Source: Linepithema humile (lineage: Eukaryota > Arthropoda > Insecta > Hymenoptera > Formicidae). From it: a stretch of DNA of 64,000 nt. The translations under genes were made by a program, and so were the position numbers. The stretch lies in assembly GCF_040581485.1 (NCBI RefSeq), contig NC_090128.1, positions 43,988,931 through 44,052,930 of the forward strand. Reading direction: 5' to 3'. Position 1 is the stretch's first letter. Every line of letters begins with the position of its first letter. The notes under the pieces were generated by a model. It was not told where the DNA came from, made no database searches, and saw only the letters and a program-made list of their open reading frames with translations. Below, in pieces: positions 62,301 to 64,000 of this stretch.

Positions 62301-64000
62301 TAAACGAAATGGTCCAATATTTATCTTTCATTTATTTTATCAATAAAGTTATCGCATCTTGAAAAAGGCAAAATAAACTCGAGCGTAACGATAAGATTAA
62401 ATGATAACGGAATACGTTGCAATACGGGCGAGATTCCGAGAATCGAGATTTCAAACGAATTCCGCGTTTGAAATTTTCTGTTACAGGATCCTGAGCGACG
62501 ACGCCACTGACCGGTCGGTCGGCCCGAAGCATCCCCCTTTGCACTCCCTATACAGAAAGGCTCTCTACCCGCCATGCCGTGCTGTGGCGTGCTGTGCTGC
62601 GTCGCGCTGCGCCGCGCTGCGCTGTGCTACGCTGTGCTGTGCCGTGCCGTGCCGCGTTGCGGTACGGTTTGCCGTGCCATCCTCAGCCGCGTAGCGTGGC
62701 TAGTTGTTTCTTTTCTTTATTCCTTTGTCGGAAAGTCGGCGGCAAGTCTCGTTTTTAAGAGGCGGCAGAGAGGATTGGCGAAGGATGGAAAGGGGACGAG
62801 GGAGAAGAGCGGCGGCACGGCAAGGGGAGGACAGAGGCAAAAGCGAAACGACGGACAGCTAGCGGGGTTGCGAGGGGATCAGAGGAAGCGGGATGGTGGT
62901 TAGGTGGTATGGTAGGGGACAGGGGGACGGAAGAGAGCCCCGTGCGCGCTGTTCGGCAGTAAGGGGAATAAAACACGCGGCTCAAAAACGCGGGTACAGA
63001 CTAATCTCGAAATAACGCCGGCAGCGAGCTCTCTCTCTCTCTCTCCCTCCCCCTCTCTGTCTCTCCGTGAATTCGAGTCATCTATTAATAATAAACTATT
63101 TCCAGATGCGTCTTGTGCCACCGGCAAGAACTCAATCGCCGACTCTCTTATCTCTCTCTCTCTCTTTCTCGCTTTATCGTACGCCTTAAATGATTTCACC
63201 GGTGGTCACCTACGCAACACGTAGATCACAAACAAGGATTAAAGTGGATTGTAATGTTGGCGGATTCGATTTCCAGCGTCACGTGTAAATATAGGGATTA
63301 TTTGCATCCGTCTGTAATGTCGGAAGCTTATTATTTCGTACGCTTGATCGCGCGAAACGAGGAAGTGGCAGCTGGACACCGCGCATTCGCGACGTCAACA
63401 TCGCCGATGGGGAGCGCTCGAGAGCGAGGCTCTCGTCGCGCGCATACAGAGACACGTCGGCTGATAAATCGGCCGACCGACTGTCGTACACCGTGCACGA
63501 GCGTGTCGATTAACGGCGTCAAAAAGGCGAGGTAAATATTTATCGCGAGAGATAGATGAAAGAGATAAACGGCGGTTTCTTGAGGAGAGAAACGGAAGAG
63601 GCATATAGGGACCGTGTCGCAGTTCGTGCGGCTGCGAGGTGCACGGAGGCTCTCGTGACGCGCAGGACAGGATACGGAGAAGGCTATAATACGGTTTTAC
63701 CGCGAGCAAGCAAGCGCAGCGAGAGCGACTCGCCGGCGTCGGTCGGTTTTGCCGGACTCTCGGCGCGGCCGGACGATACCGGTGGGAAAGAGGAGGAGAA
63801 AGAGAGAGAGAGAGGGAGAGAGAGCGAGACCATAACGCAGAGATCGAGGCGGAGGAACGAACGAACGAGCGAGCGAACGGTGGTGCCTTGGTCGTGTTAC
63901 GGCGCGGGGGAAAGGAGGAAGCAGTCGGTGCGTTTGATCTCGGCCGCGGGCGCCGACAAAGCGTTCGTCCACTCTCCTTCAACAGCGAGCTGTCCCGTGG
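59394..64000. other. GC-rich region upstream of naked cuticle, without a supported gene
   Basis: The section 59394-60370 is GC-rich, with CpG-rich runs (CGCCGC repeats near 59718-59755) and a CCA repeat near 60047-60066. It is a plausible promoter and 5' UTR for nkd. From 60370 to 62480 the DNA is AT-richer and featureless. From 62500 to the end it is GC-rich with simple repeats: a pentamer array at 62574-62678, CT runs near 63024-63057 and 63148-63168, and GA runs near 63790-63830. Open frames there are compositionally biased and overlap on both strands. They may belong to a promoter or untranslated exon of a gene beyond the window. Confidence 0.5.
62574..62678. repeat. Degenerate pentanucleotide array (GTGCT/GTGCC/GCGCT)n
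   Basis: About twenty 5-bp units of the form TGCCG, TGCTG, CGCTG, with substitutions. The apparent Cys/Ala/Arg-rich peptides in its frames follow from the repeat and are not evidence of a gene. Confidence 0.8.

Noticed and set aside
62401..62903. Overlapping frames rich in Cys/Ala/Val/Arg that look like a repeat protein.
   Set aside because: They arise from the pentanucleotide array and GC-rich flanks. All frames across the array are equally open.
63395..63982. A 195-codon minus-strand frame at the window end, rich in Ser, Arg and Pro.
   Set aside because: It runs through a GA/CT repeat that gives a Ser-Leu run, and no domain or start context supports it.

Overview
This is nuclear DNA from an insect, most likely a hymenopteran and plausibly an ant. 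It shows AT-rich intergenic DNA broken by GC-rich islands, GT-AG introns from 66 bp to about 6 kb, many simple repeats, arthropod versions of metazoan genes (blistered/SRF, naked cuticle, intersex/MED29, Rca1/Emi1) and a short TA-flanked transposon family. The species call is inference. No operon, virus, CRISPR array or convincing RNA gene was seen.

Layout. 1-11745 has no recognisable gene but holds one MITE and several GC-rich islands. 11746-12000 (+) is the last exon of an Emi1/Rca1-like APC/C inhibitor whose other exons were not found. 15307-17134 (-) is CDKAL1, a tRNA methylthiotransferase. It is head to head with ETFB (17872-18897, +), with a 243-bp palindromic element between them. 20328-22703 (-) is a complete four-exon UBASH3/ecdysteroid-phosphate phosphatase-like gene, tail to tail with ETFB. 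26620-39483 (-) is the SRF gene blistered, in five coding exons with a probable read-through isoform and a pair of perfect CArG boxes upstream. 40961-41605 (-) is MED29/intersex with a long polyglutamine tract. 43628-46171 (+) is a six-exon gene for a 633-residue, probably nuclear, protein that I do not recognise. 52928-59393 (-) is naked cuticle in five coding exons. 59394-64000 is GC-rich, repeat-rich and without a supported gene.

The genes are not a pathway cluster. They include housekeeping genes (CDKAL1, ETFB), signalling and transcription regulators (bs, ix, nkd), a cell-cycle regulator (Rca1-like) and a signalling or steroid-phosphate phosphatase. I rebuilt exon junctions by hand from splice sites and reading phase. 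All the complete models close in frame from ATG to stop.

The most notable observations are: a young MITE inserted 3 bp from the 3' splice site of the nkd EF-hand exon, whose terminal repeat now supplies the pyrimidine tract; paired SRF-binding sites upstream of the SRF gene itself; two possible C-termini for SRF; the palindrome between CDKAL1 and ETFB; and the unrecognised AT-hook-like protein. I found no evidence of a wholly new multi-gene system.
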